Below are positions 35,501 through 44,251 of a stretch of 64,000 nucleotides of DNA, one piece after another. Each line of letters starts with the position of its first letter. Position 1 is the stretch's first letter. The notes beneath the pieces were generated by a model that saw only the letters and a program-made list of their open reading frames with translations, was not told the DNA's origin and ran no database searches. The stretch is from Dipteris shenzhenensis. Taxonomy: Eukaryota > Polypodiophyta > Polypodiopsida > Gleicheniales. Where the stretch lies: NCBI GenBank assembly GCA_047967505.1, contig CM106538.1; one strand, 5' to 3'. A program made the translations under genes and the position numbers.

Positions 35501-37088
35501 GAGAAGTGTTCAATATATTCCGAAGCTGCATCGCAGATACAATAGGCCCCTGAGAAGGGATAATCTTATCACACTGAATACAAAATTGGGTGCCTTTGTC
35601 TACAAAAGAAAGCGTATGCTCCGTCCATCCGATCTGGATATTGTGGGTTTTAAACCACTCTATCCCGATCAACAAGTCTACATGCTCTAGATGCATAACA
35701 TAACATGTGAGAGCTCCCGTGTAGGCTTGAATCCGGATGGGAAGCGCTTCAACCTTGCGATCCCAAAACTGCTTCCCGGCTGGAAGCTGCACCTCGTAGG
35801 TGTGGTCGCTAGGTACTGTGGACAGCCCCATCTTCTGCACAAATTTGTAATTAACAAAATTGTGAGAGCTGCCCGGATCAAAGAGAATGTGAACCCATTG
35901 GTCCCTAACTTCTCCATAAACTCGGAAAAGATCATGGGAACCAAACAACGAAGTATTAAAGGTACAATTGCAAGAAAGGGGGCAGGTAATGACATTTACT
36001 GAAATACCTGTCATCGTAACCTGGTTGGCTCCCTTGGCTGCGGTACGCGGACCTGCCTGGAGCTTCGGTCCTAGCACCAATCTCTGGTTCTTCCGCTTAG
36101 GACACTCATTCTTCGTGTGGCCCCGCTCCTCGCAATAAAAACACCGGCCCTCTTTCTTGAGCCTGAGAGTGCGAAGGAAACGGGCCTTACCATTCTTCGC
36201 AGGAGTTAAGCTTTTCCTGGAGGCGTTGTCCGTAGACTTCGTCTCCCCAATACCAGTCGCATGCTGAAAGAACTTGCGTTTGTTCTTTCCGCTGGTCTCG
36301 GTAACTGTGGTTGCCTTGGTTCCGGCCATGGTATCATCATATATGCGCGCATATGTCATGGCCTCCTGCAATGTTGTGCACTTGTTATTCTTAATCTGTA
36401 ACTTATAGGAGTCTGGCAAACCATCCACGAAAAAACCTAACAAGGTTACAGGATCCATTTTGGTGGCCCTGGTTTGCAGATCCCTAAATCTCTGAAGATA
36501 AACTTCAAAAGTTAAATTCAATTTTGACATATCGAGGGCTTTGAGCTTGCCGACGATATCGTAGTCATCTTCCTTCTTCAGGAACTCCTTCCTGAAGATA
36601 CCCTCAAATTCTGTCCAAGTATCAGGCTTTGGCTGAAGTTCTTTCCACCAAAGCAAGGCTTTACCTGACATAAACCCTGCTGCTAGCTGAATCTTTTTCT
36701 CGTCTGGATAGGGGTGAAATTGGAAGTGAACTTGCCACTTGTGCAGCCAAGTGTCAACCACCTCCTTTGTTCTTGATTTCTGGTCACCTGGAAAGGGATC
36801 CGGAGTGATATTCGGGCCTAGCACGGAGGCCATGGCATCCACATGCGTGAGTGCCTGAACCGTGCTAGCCAGAAGAGTCAAGGTAGCTTGTATCCCTTGG
36901 AGTTGCTGTGTCAACCCCGATTGATTAGCGTTGACCTGCTCAAATTTACCATCTAGAGCAGTCGTGAACTCACTGAAGGCTTTCTTAGTGATCAGGTCGT
37001 CATAGAGACCCTGATCATCCTCCCCCACTGGAGTGTAATCTAATTCCTGCTCTCCCATAGTGAACTCGGGATTCGGAGCATCAGACAT
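32508..37088 (-). CDS. Ty3/gypsy chromovirus gag-pol polyprotein, intact ORF
   Basis: One unbroken 1526-residue frame, the usual size for a fused chromovirus polyprotein. Domains in order: gag about 100-250 (ALLWWKELQ), CCHC knuckle 316-329 (CFYCEERGHTKNEC), aspartic protease about 395-490, RT about 630-800 with ALPFGLTNAPATF-like text and FLDD at 751-754, RNase H about 897-1010 (D904, E940, D967), integrase zinc finger about 1106-1146 (H-H-C-C) and core with D1176, D1237 and E1273 (DD35E), a GPF module near 1405-1430, and a C-terminal chromodomain about 1475-1515 (EYKIKWKDRVEEDATWE). The protease centre reads D404-P-G rather than DSG or DTG, which may weaken activity. No frame change separates gag from pol, so expression is from one ORF. 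The start is the first Met, after a leader of about 1 kb. Confidence 0.97.
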   Translation of the reverse strand: MSDAPNPEFTMGEQELDYTPVGEDDQGLYDDLITKKAFSEFTTALDGKFEQVNANQSGLTQQLQGIQATLTLLASTVQALTHVDAMASVLGPNITPDPFPGDQKSRTKEVVDTWLHKWQVHFQFHPYPDEKKIQLAAGFMSGKALLWWKELQPKPDTWTEFEGIFRKEFLKKEDDYDIVGKLKALDMSKLNLTFEVYLQRFRDLQTRATKMDPVTLLGFFVDGLPDSYKLQIKNNKCTTLQEAMTYARIYDDTMAGTKATTVTETSGKNKRKFFQHATGIGETKSTDNASRKSLTPAKNGKARFLRTLRLKKEGRCFYCEERGHTKNECPKRKNQRLVLGPKLQAGPRTAAKGANQVTMTGISVNVITCPLSCNCTFNTSLFGSHDLFRVYGEVRDQWVHILFDPGSSHNFVNYKFVQKMGLSTVPSDHTYEVQLPAGKQFWDRKVEALPIRIQAYTGALTCYVMHLEHVDLLIGIEWFKTHNIQIGWTEHTLSFVDKGTQFCIQCDKIIPSQGPIVSAMQLRNILNTSHYDVYQCVLIPLSSFVVSVINKNELSVFEHRELRTLLDNFKDVFPVQLPEGLPPERAVDHRIDLVPGAQPISVPPYRMSQVEEDELAIQLQDYLNMGYIRPSKSPWGAPVLLRKKKDSSWRMCIDYKRLNKVTIKNRYPLPRSDDLIDRLAGAKYFTKIDLRTGYHQIRIYAKYIDRTAFRTRYGHYEFLVLPFGLTNAPATFQQMMNDLFRDYLGKFVVVFLDDILVYSKTLEDHIGHLRVVLFVLRQHKLYAKMSKCDFFMKEIIYLGHKISSEGISIDLDRIQKVLDWPIPQTVKQLRSFLGFTVFLRKSVRDYSQITVPLTNILKGRGRRSTQPIPWNDAMNKAFETLKLSIKEAPVLALPDPTRPYVLEADASDYAIGAALFQEGRPVAFESKKLDDTQYRWPTLEKELYAVVYALKVWRHYLYGSKFLVLTDHQSIKYVCDGSDLRGRKARWAELMQDFDFEIRYRKGSLNRVADALSRVKFVNALSFTEISSDLFQSLRGLYATDSHFSSYWQRVQDGSSMVDQDSGIVPPRIQAAGGQWMIRNGLLFRNEKICVPDVLDLKSKILWECHDAPSAGHPGIHRTLSLVKHTFYWPKMRAFVENYVVGCRVCQVTKAERLRSAGLLQPLQIPGNKWESISMDFITGLPRTRKGHDSIWVIVDRLTKMARFLPTRTTISAVQLAHEFVDHLFKLYGLPSDIVSDRDSKFTSNFWTLVFEKLETTLSMSSSDHAQSDGSTEKVNQLVEDMLRAYVSKRQSSWEDYLPMIEFAYNSTKHSSTGYSPFMLMYGFQPKSPVMVGLKGIQNDAAKNFLQDMQEMLQFAKESIRSAQDRDRFYANRHRSPREFSEGTMVYLRIPKESKSLSTGLVPKLSPRYCGPFKVIKRIGPVAYRLELPPDVKVHPVFHVSRLKEVLGADDQIVSPHEIIEVTDLTFIPHEPESILEFRERQIRNRTITEYKIKWKDRVEEDATWETLQNLQRTFPDFLPNSGVSS

Positions 37089-37299
37089 GGCTGAATACTA
37101 ACTTGATTACAGGCTGAGAGAAATAGCTGGGAGAATCGAAACTGGAAGGGAAAGAGTAGAGGAAAGAAACCGTCCCTCCAAGATATGGCGAAATCAGAGA
37201 AGCTGACTGGAACCAGTAGATATCGTGCACCAACGATCAGCGCGCGTAGGGGATGAGGTCCTGTTGCAGGTCCGCTGCAGGCCGTACAGTACGGAACAG

Positions 37300-37437
37300 C
37301 TGCTACTGTTGCAGCCGTTTCGTGGAGGCAGATCGCGGGCAGAGGCAGGTCGCAGGGCTGCTGCTGTTGCAGCCGTTTCGTGGAGGCAGATCGCAGGCAG
37401 AGGCAGGTCGCAGGGCTGCTGCTGTTGCAGCCGTAAC
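37300..37437. repeat. 58-bp tandem repeat in the chromovirus leader
   Basis: Units at 37300-37357 and 37358-37415 differ at two bases seen by eye; a third partial unit covers 37416-37437. Each unit starts ctgct and carries gttgcagccgtttcgtgg and gcagaggcaggtcgcaggg. Confidence 0.92.
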
Positions 37438-37636
37438 TAAATGGCGGAATTCTGGTAAGGGCAGGCTGCTCTTGCGCTGTCAGGCTTGAGGCTATGGCTG
37501 GACTTGAAGTCTCGCCAGTCTTTATAGAAAATAGCCCAGCTATTCTGGAGGCTGTGCTTCCTAGAAAAGCCCAGCCACGCTTTCCAGAAAAGCTGGCCTC
37601 CCAAAATTGGGGCTTAAGCTAAAATTAGCATGCACA

Positions 37637-37696
37637 CCCTCCAATCTTGGAGGGTCGATGCTTTTTTCTGCGCCACCTTCCAAGCTTGGAAGGTGG
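37637..37696. repeat. Two adjacent hairpins in the leader
   Basis: The first is ccctccaa-tc-ttggaggg at 37637-37654 (8-bp stem, 2-base loop). The second is a perfect 24-bp palindrome at 37673-37696, whose half is ccaccttccaag. One more flanking pair set extends it with a single mismatch. In retroelement leaders such palindromes often serve genome dimerisation or packaging; that role here is inferred. Confidence 0.85.
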
Positions 37697-38116
37697 TGCT
37701 TTTTCGCACCTCAGCCACCCCTAGATGCCACCGACCGCACCCTGCTCAGCCTAACGCACCCCCTGCCTGGGCCGAGTTCTGCACCATCTGATGGCGCAAC
37801 TCCTCAGCCTCTCCTACCAGCGGCACTTACCTCTCTGCAGCCCTGACCAGCATCTCGATTCCATCTCCTACTGATCAGCCCTGTTTCGCCTCTCTTCCCC
37901 ATTCTCCTAGCTAGAATTTCACTCCCTCTCTCACGTAGACTCTTCAGCAATTTCGTAATCAGGTCTCTCCTTCTTCCTGCCTTTTCCAGATATCTCTTCA
38001 CCCCTCCTTCTCCAGGTAGACAGCAAAACACGCAGCAGGAAATCTCGAATTTCAGGGCATACCTGGAAGAGAAATCCGTCAAATTTCTCGTATCAGAAGT
38101 TCCTACCTCAGGAGTT

Positions 38117-38129
38117 GGCTCTGATACCA
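38117..38129 (-). promoter_or_regulatory. Primer binding site, initiator tRNA-Met
   Basis: The minus strand reads TGGTATCAGAGCC, two bases from the 5' LTR end, matching the 3' end of plant initiator tRNA-Met. Confidence 0.95.
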
Positions 38130-38131
38130 AC

Positions 38132-38652
38132 TGACACATCCCAGCACTCCTGAAACCCCTGATCTGCAAAATAACCACACACAACATCAGAACTGAGCAG
38201 GCTGCTCACCACCCAACCGTGACATCTACGGGATGTGATCCCGAATCAGAAGATGTCCCCCCGAGCCACGAGCTGAGCTACTGGTACGAACTCCCAATCA
38301 GATCCCAACCAGCCTGGTGTCCCATACCACCAGGTGGCGCTGTGAAGCCCTGGATCTGCCACTGGGCCTTGGGCTACGCTAAGATGCAGGCGCGCGTCCG
38401 CGACACAATCCAGGATCAGACCTAGTACCTGGGAACGAGACTTGCTCCCAACTGCTCACTGAGAACTGAACCCCCTGGGCCTCTTTTATAGACTCGGGCC
38501 CCGGCGCCAAAAATAGCGAAGACCTATAAATAGTTCGTACCCTTGCCACTCAACCCGAGAATCAAGCCTGCCTAGCTCTAAGCCTCCCCAGGCTAACCTG
38601 AGCTAGTTCTGTGTACCTAGTACACGTCAGATACCGATCCGTGCACATGACA
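38132..38652 (-). repeat. Chromovirus 5' LTR (521 bp)
   Basis: Same length and ends as the LTR at 31974-32494. It adjoins the primer site, so it is the promoter-bearing LTR. A TATA box, tataaaag on the minus strand, lies at 38483-38490 inside a short GC-rich part. Differences from the other LTR are at 38396, 38398 and 38426. Confidence 0.97.
38483..38490 (-). promoter_or_regulatory. Putative LTR TATA box
   Basis: The minus strand reads tataaaag. It is the best TATA match in the LTR; a weaker one (ctatttatagg) lies about 40 bases downstream in the direction of transcription. The transcription start is not determined. Confidence 0.6.
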
Positions 38653-38657
38653 CCATA
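38653..38657. repeat. Target-site duplication ccata (right copy)
   Basis: Matches 31969-31973 and marks clean integration of the chromovirus into LINE-B. Confidence 0.93.
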
Positions 38658-39936
38658 CTAGCAGAGTGGATGGATACAGATGACATGCCTATCACAGAGT
38701 CCACTTGGTTGGGAGATTTTACAGGGACGGGTATTCCTTTACAAGTTATTGCCTTGCAGGATGCACTTGAGGAGACCCTTGTCTTTAATGTTCAGTCGGG
38801 AGGCAGACTTCTTAGATCTTCAGATGATATTCTTTTGGAGGTTGCCTTCCAGCCTGTTAGGATTGCAGGTTACATGAAGTGGGGTAAGAAGTCTCAGTGG
38901 TATCTAGATCCTGACCTTGTTCTCCTGGCACTTGGGTCTTGGAGACTATGGTTATATGGTGGTTCGCCCATTAGGTTCTTGCAATGGGACCCAGGGGAGT
39001 GGGAGTGGATTGATGAAGGGCACCAAGAGAAGAGCATCCCCTTCTTTCATTACACAATCAGAAATGCCAGGAGATTTTAGCTTAGCAGCAGAGGTTGGAG
39101 ATCCTCCAGAGCTCCTCATTGGGATAGTTTTTGGATTTCTACAGAGGTGCATAAAAACTTTTGGAGGAGGCTCTTGAAATCCCTCAGGAATAGAAAGATC
39201 ACTCTCTTCTTTGGCTTTCTATGCATGGAGCAATTGCACTGAACCTATGGAGATCCAAGTTCGAGGCTGATCCTACTTGTCAGTTCAACATTGCCTCTAG
39301 GAGTGCAGACAAGCGAGGATGGATCTGGAAGGGTGTTGCTAGGATTTTTTGCATATTTCATAGAGCACACTTCTTCATGACTTGGGGTCAGTGGCATGGT
39401 TATCTCTTACTGGTCCTCAGGTTTTTTTCAAGGGACATGACTCAAACTCAGCCTTTATTATACAACGACACTCTGTGAAGTCTTGTTCTCTCCAGGATGT
39501 TCCCTTCACTCCTTTCAGAGCTGCTCATGCCTCGGCGGACGCATCATGGGAGATTCTAGCTAGCATTGCATCTTGGCATATTTGGAGGGCCAAATATACG
39601 GAGACGATGGAGGGTTCCTAGGTTCACCCCTCCCAGTCTATGGCTAGTATATGGACGGATACTATACACACATTAGTGGCCATCTGGGAGAGCATGCAGG
39701 GATCCTCTAGAGTAGCTACTGCTAGGAGAGGTATTTTTTTCAGAGTTTGGAGAGAATCTCCTTTCTTCTCTGAGTCTCCTTCAGAGTTGAGGTGGCACTT
39801 TCAGCAACCACCTTGGATTTTTGTTAGCTCGTTTTGAGCGGGTTTTTTTCTCATGCATGGCATGATGTACTACCGCATTTGAGCTTGCTCTTGCAGTTTT
39901 CGTTCATACTTAATGAAGTAATCTTTTTTTTGGGGG
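38658..39936 (+). pseudogene. LINE-B ORF2 C-terminus and 3' end
   Basis: LINE-B resumes directly after the chromovirus. 38670-39080 encodes ITESTWLGDFTGTGIPLQV, LGSWRLWLYGGSPIRFLQW and GEWEWIDEGHQEKSIPFFHY. The zinc-binding region follows at about 39180-39390, decayed: the intact version in the copy at 47391-48204 reads CPRCHSVVESVQHCLWEC. The last coding part is SADASWEILASIASWHIWRA at about 39530-39590, and the frame runs on to about 39837. The 3' UTR ends cttaatgaagtaatc, then T and G runs at 39924-39943 where an A tail is expected. All LINE-B pieces from 28255 add up to about 4.6 kb. Confidence 0.88.
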
Positions 39937-39945
39937 GGGGGGAAA

Positions 39946-40439
39946 TGTGATTTTATTGGGTGTTTATTGGTATGGCTATGTAATACTTTTACCCAGTTCA
40001 GAGTAAGGGGGGGGTGACAAATTATGGTTCTCACTGCCTATCGCAACTGACCGAGAAGTCACTATCACACAGGAGGTGTTGGGTAGTTGGACTTGCTCTT
40101 TGTAGTATTATAGTGGAGGGGGGCTCGGTTTACTCCTTGCATGTTGGGTCTCACACTCTTTGCTCTGAGGGGAGATGTTGGAGAAATCATAGTCAAAGAG
40201 TGTTCTCATGTGTACTAGAAACTAGTTTTATGAGTCTTTGTGTGAGAGAGTGCCATGTGGCATATTGGGAGTTATCCCATATACATATGGTACTTGAGTG
40301 TGTGTCCACTCCATATGGTGTTGTACCTTCACTTGTCACATCAATCAACTCAGTGGAGCTTTTGGTTGTGTAAGTGATTTCATTTTGCTTCCTGTCTTTC
40401 CTTCCATTTCATTTCATTTCCAATTCAAGTTATGCTTCC
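39946..40439 (+). mobile_element. Fragment of a gag-only LTR element: internal 3' end and LTR, interrupted
   Basis: 39946-40172 matches, in reverse, the internal sequence at 48555-48220 of the element at 47043-50668, including ttattgggtgttta, cccagttcagagtaagg and the PPT-like gctctgagggga. The LTR starts at about 40173 with tgttggagaaatcatag and continues to 40439, where another LTR element (40440-42680) interrupts it. It resumes at 42681-42745 with cttccttccttctagctccc, as in the LTR at 47043-47365. The left side is cut by the LINE-B 3' end. Confidence 0.85.
40435..40439. repeat. Target-site duplication cttcc (left copy)
   Basis: Repeated at 42681-42685, directly outside the two LTRs of the inserted element. 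Confidence 0.85.
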
Positions 40440-40767
40440 TGAAAGATCATAGTGGTAGGGAGAGAAGCAAGCTAACACTAGGAATGGAAAGGAAAGATAA
40501 CAAGCATAATGGAAATGAAATGGAAAGAAAATGAAAGCAATGGATAAGTACTCACATGATACCAAAGAGCTTGATGTTGACTAATATTATAGACAATAGA
40601 CAAGTACAATACTATATAGTGTGCCACTAGACTCTAGAACATCACAATGCCTATGGGATATCTCCCAATATGACACGTGGCATGTCTAGGACTCACTAGA
40701 CTATAAAACCACACCTAGATCACCTAGAACACTCATTTTAGACTCACTTTGGCTTCATATTCCAACA
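40440..40767 (-). repeat. 3' LTR of the small LTR element (328 bp)
   Basis: Runs from tgaaagatcatag to atattccaaca on the plus strand. The minus strand contains cacgtgtcatattgggaga, a G-box-like core next to the shared dyad. A ctcccccatg tract follows at 40768, which on the minus strand is the polypurine tract. Confidence 0.93.
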
Positions 40768-42337
40768 CTCCCCCATGAAGGCAAGGTGAGAGACTACTGG
40801 AATGGAACTAAGAACAGAACATGACAATGACGGTCTAGGGTGAGGGACTATTGGAATGGAACCAAGAATAGAACATGACAATGATGGTCATCAAATTGTG
40901 CATCCTATGTAACTCACAGGCTAAAGTCTGAGCGTGCTCAGAGGTTGATCCAAGCGCTCTCATGGCTTGAGACTCAACATGCTCAAAGACTCACGTTATA
41001 GCATGGCTACATGATCAGCTCATAGGTCTAGGAATACACCATCATCCTGGCCTAATAACAAGACCTATCAAAGCCAATACATGGCACAATACATCCCCCT
41101 CTAAACCTATCAAAGCCAATACATGGCTCCAACAGTACATCCCCCTTTGGCTTGATAATAGGACATGTTAGGAAGCCACACACCAAAATAAGAAAACCAA
41201 TACATTTTTTTAGAAGTACTATCCAAGGCAGAGGACCTTTAGATTCAATGAAAACCAAACACTCAATACATATCATTTTAGGGGGACTACCCAAGGCAGA
41301 GAATCCCAAAATTCATCAAGTTGTAGGAATAATAAAAATAGATCTCTTAGAAGTAAGAGATGTCCTCCAAGTAGCTAAGGCACGTGTGTGCACATCCCTA
41401 CAAGTTGATGATGATATCGATGAAGCGCTAGGTAGGAATGCCTCAAAATATGTGTCGGTGAAGTCCATGGGGTAGTTACATGGAGCACTCACATGATGAC
41501 TCTCAAAATGCCAAAAGGAGAGTCACCAATGTCGAAGTAGAAGCCTCAGGTACCACGACCAATTGGGAAGTCAATCAATGCGAGGTACCTTAGGCACCGA
41601 TCGAATAAGCAATGTTGAAGAAGTCACTTGTTGATGTAGAGTGGTCTACATCAAGCTCGATGTAATGCACTAATCAGAGAGATCACTATAGTGGAGTGTG
41701 TCGTAGTAGTATCGAAGAACTCACATCTAGCTCGAGAAGTCTTCACCAAAGTTTGGAGTAGTCACGTGAAGGAGTCATGCAATGTAATGTCAAGAGCTCA
41801 CATCAAGTGATGGGCAGAATATGGGCACCAACTTGCGGGCAGCAACTCCAAGAGAATGTCGGGAAGGAGCAAATGGCGGACTGGAGAAGAGGTCAACGAT
41901 GAAGAGGATGTACAGCTCCACGTTGAGCTGGCTGCATCATGCTTGGGCTGTCAAATCATTGAGCTCCAAAACAAAACTCGCGTGCAAAAACAAATTTCGT
42001 CACTTCTTGGAAGGGCTGTAACTTTTCACAGAAAACTTGGATTGCAATGATGTAAAGACGAAATTTGTAGTACTCAAGGTCCTCTACAACTTTGCTGAAG
42101 ACACAAAGCCATGATTCTACTTCTAGATCTGGATAGAAGCGTCACATCATCTGCAGGTCACAGAAAGATGTAGCTGAAGGAAGGAGAAGAGAGGTGGCAG
42201 ATCATGGCATGGAGAAGAGAGCTCAAGGAAGGAGAGAAGAGGGCAGCCTTCCAAGGAGGAGGAGGTAGAGTAGCTTCATTGGCCTCCCTCACCTCAACCT
42301 CTTGGAAGGGAAAGGGAAAGAGCAGGCCTAGGAACAT

Positions 42338-42350
42338 GGCTCTGATACCA
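42338..42350 (-). promoter_or_regulatory. Primer binding site, initiator tRNA-Met
   Basis: The minus strand reads TGGTATCAGAGCC, two bases from the 5' LTR. Confidence 0.93.
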
Positions 42351-42352
42351 CA

Positions 42353-42680
42353 TGAAAGATCATAGTGGTAGGGAGAGAAGCAAGCTAATACTAGGAATGG
42401 AAAGGAAAGATAACAAGCATAATGGAAATGAAATGGAAAGAAAATGAAAGCAATTGACAAGTACTCACATGATACCAAAGAGCTCGATGTTGACTGATAT
42501 TATAGACAATAGACAAGTACAACACTATATAGTGTGCCACTAGACTCTAGAAAGTCACAATGTCTATGGGATATCTCCCAGTATGACATGTGGCATGTCT
42601 AGGACTCACTAGACTATAAAACCACACCTAGACCATCTAGAACACTCATTTTAGACTCACTTTGGCTTCATATTCCAACA
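42353..42680 (-). repeat. 5' LTR of the small LTR element (328 bp)
   Basis: Equal in length to the copy at 40440-40767 and bounded by the second cttcc at 42681-42685. A TATA-like actatatagt lies in the middle. Confidence 0.93.
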
Positions 42681-42745
42681 CTTCCTTCCTTCTAGCTCCC
42701 TTGTCTCCTTTCATCCTCCTTTCAGTTCCTTCAGTTTTTGATCTT
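42681..42745 (+). repeat. Continuation of the interrupted LTR that ends at 40439
   Basis: The text cttccttccttctagctccc and tcctttcatcctcctttc matches in reverse the LTR of the 47043-50668 element. It is the far side of the LTR split by the 40440-42680 insertion, and carries the right-hand copy of the cttcc duplication at 42681-42685. Confidence 0.8.
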
Positions 42746-43785
42746 TTATAAGTTTGGTGGTGTTCCCTATGTTGAGGTGACATTGGCTTGTAAAAAGTTG
42801 TTATCATCTTCCTAGACACAAACCTTCAACAACTCGAATATTGTATTTGATCTTTATTGAATATCTCCTAAAAAATGATTATCTTACTAAAAACAAACAC
42901 ATTTTTTACATATCTGATGTAATGCACAAGCCAGCTCCAACTTCTTGAAAATCCAAGTTCATCACATCAATCTGGGCTTTTTTTTAAGTAGAAAGCCACA
43001 AAATGATGATGAAATCCAACAAAATAATTGGATGATCAAAAAACAGTTGGGATAAAGGAAGTTTTCATGGTCATGCATGCATTGTAGAATATTTATCAAC
43101 TTCATGCCTTTTGAAATTATTCACCTGCCATTCTCCATCATGTACCCATCCAATGCTTTAAAAAGAGGCATCCCATATATGGTAATTGTTTTGATTATCA
43201 ATCTAAAGATCATTGGCTCTGACTTTTGAATATAGAACCATATATTTTGAGATGACTTTTCATAGTGCTTCCCAGGCATTGCAATTGATTCATATTGTCT
43301 TTAAACAAATTCAAGTTTTACATTCTTCATGTTCAACGCTTCATCACCTGCAGTTGAAATTGATTAGATAAGAAAAATCGTCATAGCAAGCTCAAATAAT
43401 CTAAAGTCCAACCTTTATGAATAAGGGTTTTCTCCTCATCATGACTGAATGGCACATTGTCATGAAAGTACAACCCTAAAGCAAGCATAAACTCTACTTT
43501 CATATGAGGGAACCACTAGTTCTGAGTATGTAAAGGCTTGATAAGAACAAGGACATTGAGATTTGTAAGCCCAAGAGCTGTTTGGTTTTGTTCTTCTTTT
43601 CAAGCCTTCAAGAATTGCCACTGTTAAATCGGGTCCAACTCAAACTTCTACAATTGTCTGACATTAAATTAAAGTGCATCGTGACACAAATTCATCTTAA
43701 GGCTAGTTTCTAAGTGTCACAAGGCATACTGCCCAGAACTCAGAGCAAAATATGTGGGGTCATATCCCTGTCTTTCTAAGAAAAT
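42746..43785. other. AT-rich non-coding interval
   Basis: No frame or repeat that I can support was found. It lies downstream of the PARP-like gene (minus strand) and could contain its 3' untranslated or flanking DNA. Confidence 0.45.
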
Positions 43786-43789
43786 CCCA

Positions 43790-44130
43790 AAATAATTCCA
43801 TTGAAGTACAAGGTGATTGTCAATATAATGTGAATAGAGGAGCTTCAAGAACCATGATAGTAGATACTTCGTTATGTGTCATTTGCATAGAAACTCTTCT
43901 ATACTTTGTGACAAATCTATTCATTGATAAGAGAAATGTACAATGTACTTAGGAAGCAATTGCCTTGCATCTTTCACTACTATCACATTTTCTCCTGCCC
44001 TGGTATGATTCACATTTTATTGTCCTGCTAGAAGAAAGGATAAGAGCATCATCCCTATATTATTGCTGTATGGTATTGACATTTCAGGATTGATGGCTGT
44101 ATATACTCCTGTTCCATGTATAGCTCACAA
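43790..44130 (-). pseudogene. Partial tandem duplicate of the last PARP exon
   Basis: This stretch repeats 44130-44460, at an offset of about 330 bases. For example, gagaaatgtacaatgtactt at 43932 pairs with gagaaatgtacaatatactt at 44257, and aaccatgatagtagatactt occurs in both. It holds a copy of the 3' part of the second PARP domain, with a changed stop codon (tag became tat) and indels. Together with 44130-44251 it makes a broken extra exon end just downstream of the real stop. Confidence 0.8.
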
Positions 44131-44251
44131 TAATTCCATTGAAGTTTATCACCGTAATGTGAATAGAGGAGCTTCAAGAACCATGATAGTAGATACTTAC
44201 TTGTCATTTGCATAGAGACTTTTATATACTTCATGACAAATATATTCATTG

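Larger units (their letters stand above)
37089..38116 (-). other. Chromovirus untranslated leader
   Basis: About 1 kb between primer site and gag start, GC-rich compared with the surroundings. Contains a 58-bp tandem repeat and two adjacent hairpins, listed separately. Short frames here (for example 37225-37440 and 37607-37846 on the other strand) are shadows of these repeats. Confidence 0.8.
40440..42680 (-). mobile_element. Small non-autonomous LTR element, 2.2 kb
   Basis: Two 328-bp direct repeats bound it, with TG...CA ends, an initiator-Met primer site and a purine-rich tract. It is on the minus strand. The internal 1.6 kb has no gag, protease, RT or integrase frame, so it must be mobilised by proteins made elsewhere. 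The internal part next to the 3' LTR is shared with the remnant at 21628 and with the element at 54739, which does carry gag. It therefore looks like a deletion derivative of a gag-only family. The LTRs differ at about 13 of 328 bases by eye, so it is older than the chromovirus. Confidence 0.9.

Noticed and set aside
35499-36002. Plus-strand frames opposite the chromovirus ORF
   Set aside because: They are antisense shadows of the intact gag-pol frame, with no motif of their own.
37225-37846. Leader frames rich in CCCC or Ala-Gly
   Set aside because: They come from the 58-bp repeats and hairpins.
42158-42478. 106-residue Phe-rich minus frame
   Set aside because: It overlaps LTR and leader of a non-coding LTR element and consists of purine-rich tract translated in reverse.
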